22,344 nt of DNA, taken from the NCBI GenBank assembly GCA_002421565.1, contig DIKC01000167.1, positions 2,766-25,109 on the forward strand, written 5' to 3'. Below, piece after piece: positions 22,236-22,344 of the stretch (positions are counted from its first letter, which is position 1; every line of letters begins with the position of its first letter). A program made the translations under genes and the position numbers. This stretch comes from Desulfobulbaceae bacterium UBA5628. GTDB taxonomy: Bacteria; Desulfobacterota; Desulfobulbia; Desulfobulbales; Desulfurivibrionaceae. A model generated the notes under the pieces. The model made no database searches, was not told the DNA's origin, and saw nothing but the letters and a program-made list of their open reading frames with translations.

Positions 22236-22344
22236 TCCACGGCAATGGCCTCAGCCGCCAGCACGGCAGCCAGATTCTCTTTCAGAACGCCAACTTTCAG
22301 GTACCGGCGGGAGTACGCACCGGCCTGGTCGGCCCCAACGGCGC
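22232..22344 (+). CDS. ABC-F-type ATP-binding protein, N-terminal fragment (3' truncated by window edge)
   Basis: Only 37 codons are present. They read as the first strand-helix unit of an ABC ATPase: GNGLSRQHGSQILFQNANFQ, followed shortly by GLVGPNG, the start of Walker A, cut by the window edge. The pattern, with a short first strand, a conserved gap and then GLVGPNG, is typical of soluble duplicated ABC-F proteins (Uup, EttA, YbiT), which act on ribosomes rather than in transport. An ordinary ABC transporter ATPase cannot be excluded from so short a piece. The start overlaps the P-type ATPase stop as ATGA, so the two are probably translationally coupled. No separate ribosome-binding site is obvious. 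Confidence 0.72.
   Translation, partial: MIHGNGLSRQHGSQILFQNANFQVPAGVRTGLVGPNG

Noticed and set aside
1..22344. CRISPR arrays, tRNA/rRNA genes, insertion sequences, prophage or integrase genes
   Set aside because: No regularly spaced repeats, no cloverleaf or rRNA-like sequence, and no transposase or integrase motifs were seen in the genes or gaps.

Overview
This GC-rich window is dominated by signal transduction. The organism looks like a Gram-negative, motile bacterium, most plausibly a deltaproteobacterium (Desulfobacterota). That assignment is an inference. It rests on the protein styles (MASE3 kinase, CheA with MshEN-like repeats, CheX/CheD/HDOD proteins inside a che cluster), a signal-peptide periplasmic sensor kinase, and a near-consensus sigma-54 promoter. 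No rRNA, tRNA or taxonomic marker is present to confirm it.

Layout. (a) 1-629, +: the C-terminal end of a hybrid histidine kinase that enters from the left. Its 3' end overlaps the next gene tail to tail by 10 bp. (b) 620-15736, -: thirteen tightly packed leftward genes that look like one chemosensory operon. In transcription order they are: REC-histidine kinase; a REC/NrtA-NasS-like substrate-binding/CheW fusion; a methyl-accepting chemotaxis protein (MCP); CheR; CheB; CheA; a free HPt protein; a CheY-like REC; CheD; an HDOD protein; a second CheY-like REC; a CheX-like phosphatase; and a MASE3-PAS hybrid kinase. Gaps are 45 bp or less and several genes overlap. (c) 15737-16016: a divergent control region with a sigma-54-type promoter reading left, a weak sigma-70 candidate reading right, and an operator-like inverted repeat. 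(d) 16017-19130, +: a large hybrid kinase with two tandem periplasmic amino-acid-binding-type domains. (e) 19157-19378, -: a small broken antitoxin/toxin (YefM-YoeB-like) relic. (f) 19515-22235, +: a P2-type cation ATPase that overlaps by 4 bp the start of an ABC-F-type ATPase running off the right edge.

How the genes fit together. The leftward operon encodes a complete chemosensory pathway: receptor, scaffold, kinase, both adaptation enzymes (CheR/CheB), deamidase (CheD) and phosphatase (CheX). It also has unusual extra phosphorelay parts: two HPt domains in CheA plus a free HPt, two free REC proteins, and two hybrid kinases at the operon ends. No separate cheW gene is present. The CheW domain is carried at the C-terminus of a soluble fusion with a receiver and a cytoplasmic substrate-binding domain, and a strong internal ribosome-binding site suggests that free CheW may also be made from the same gene. 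This fusion is the most unusual item here: it suggests a cytosolic ligand sensor wired directly into a chemoreceptor array.
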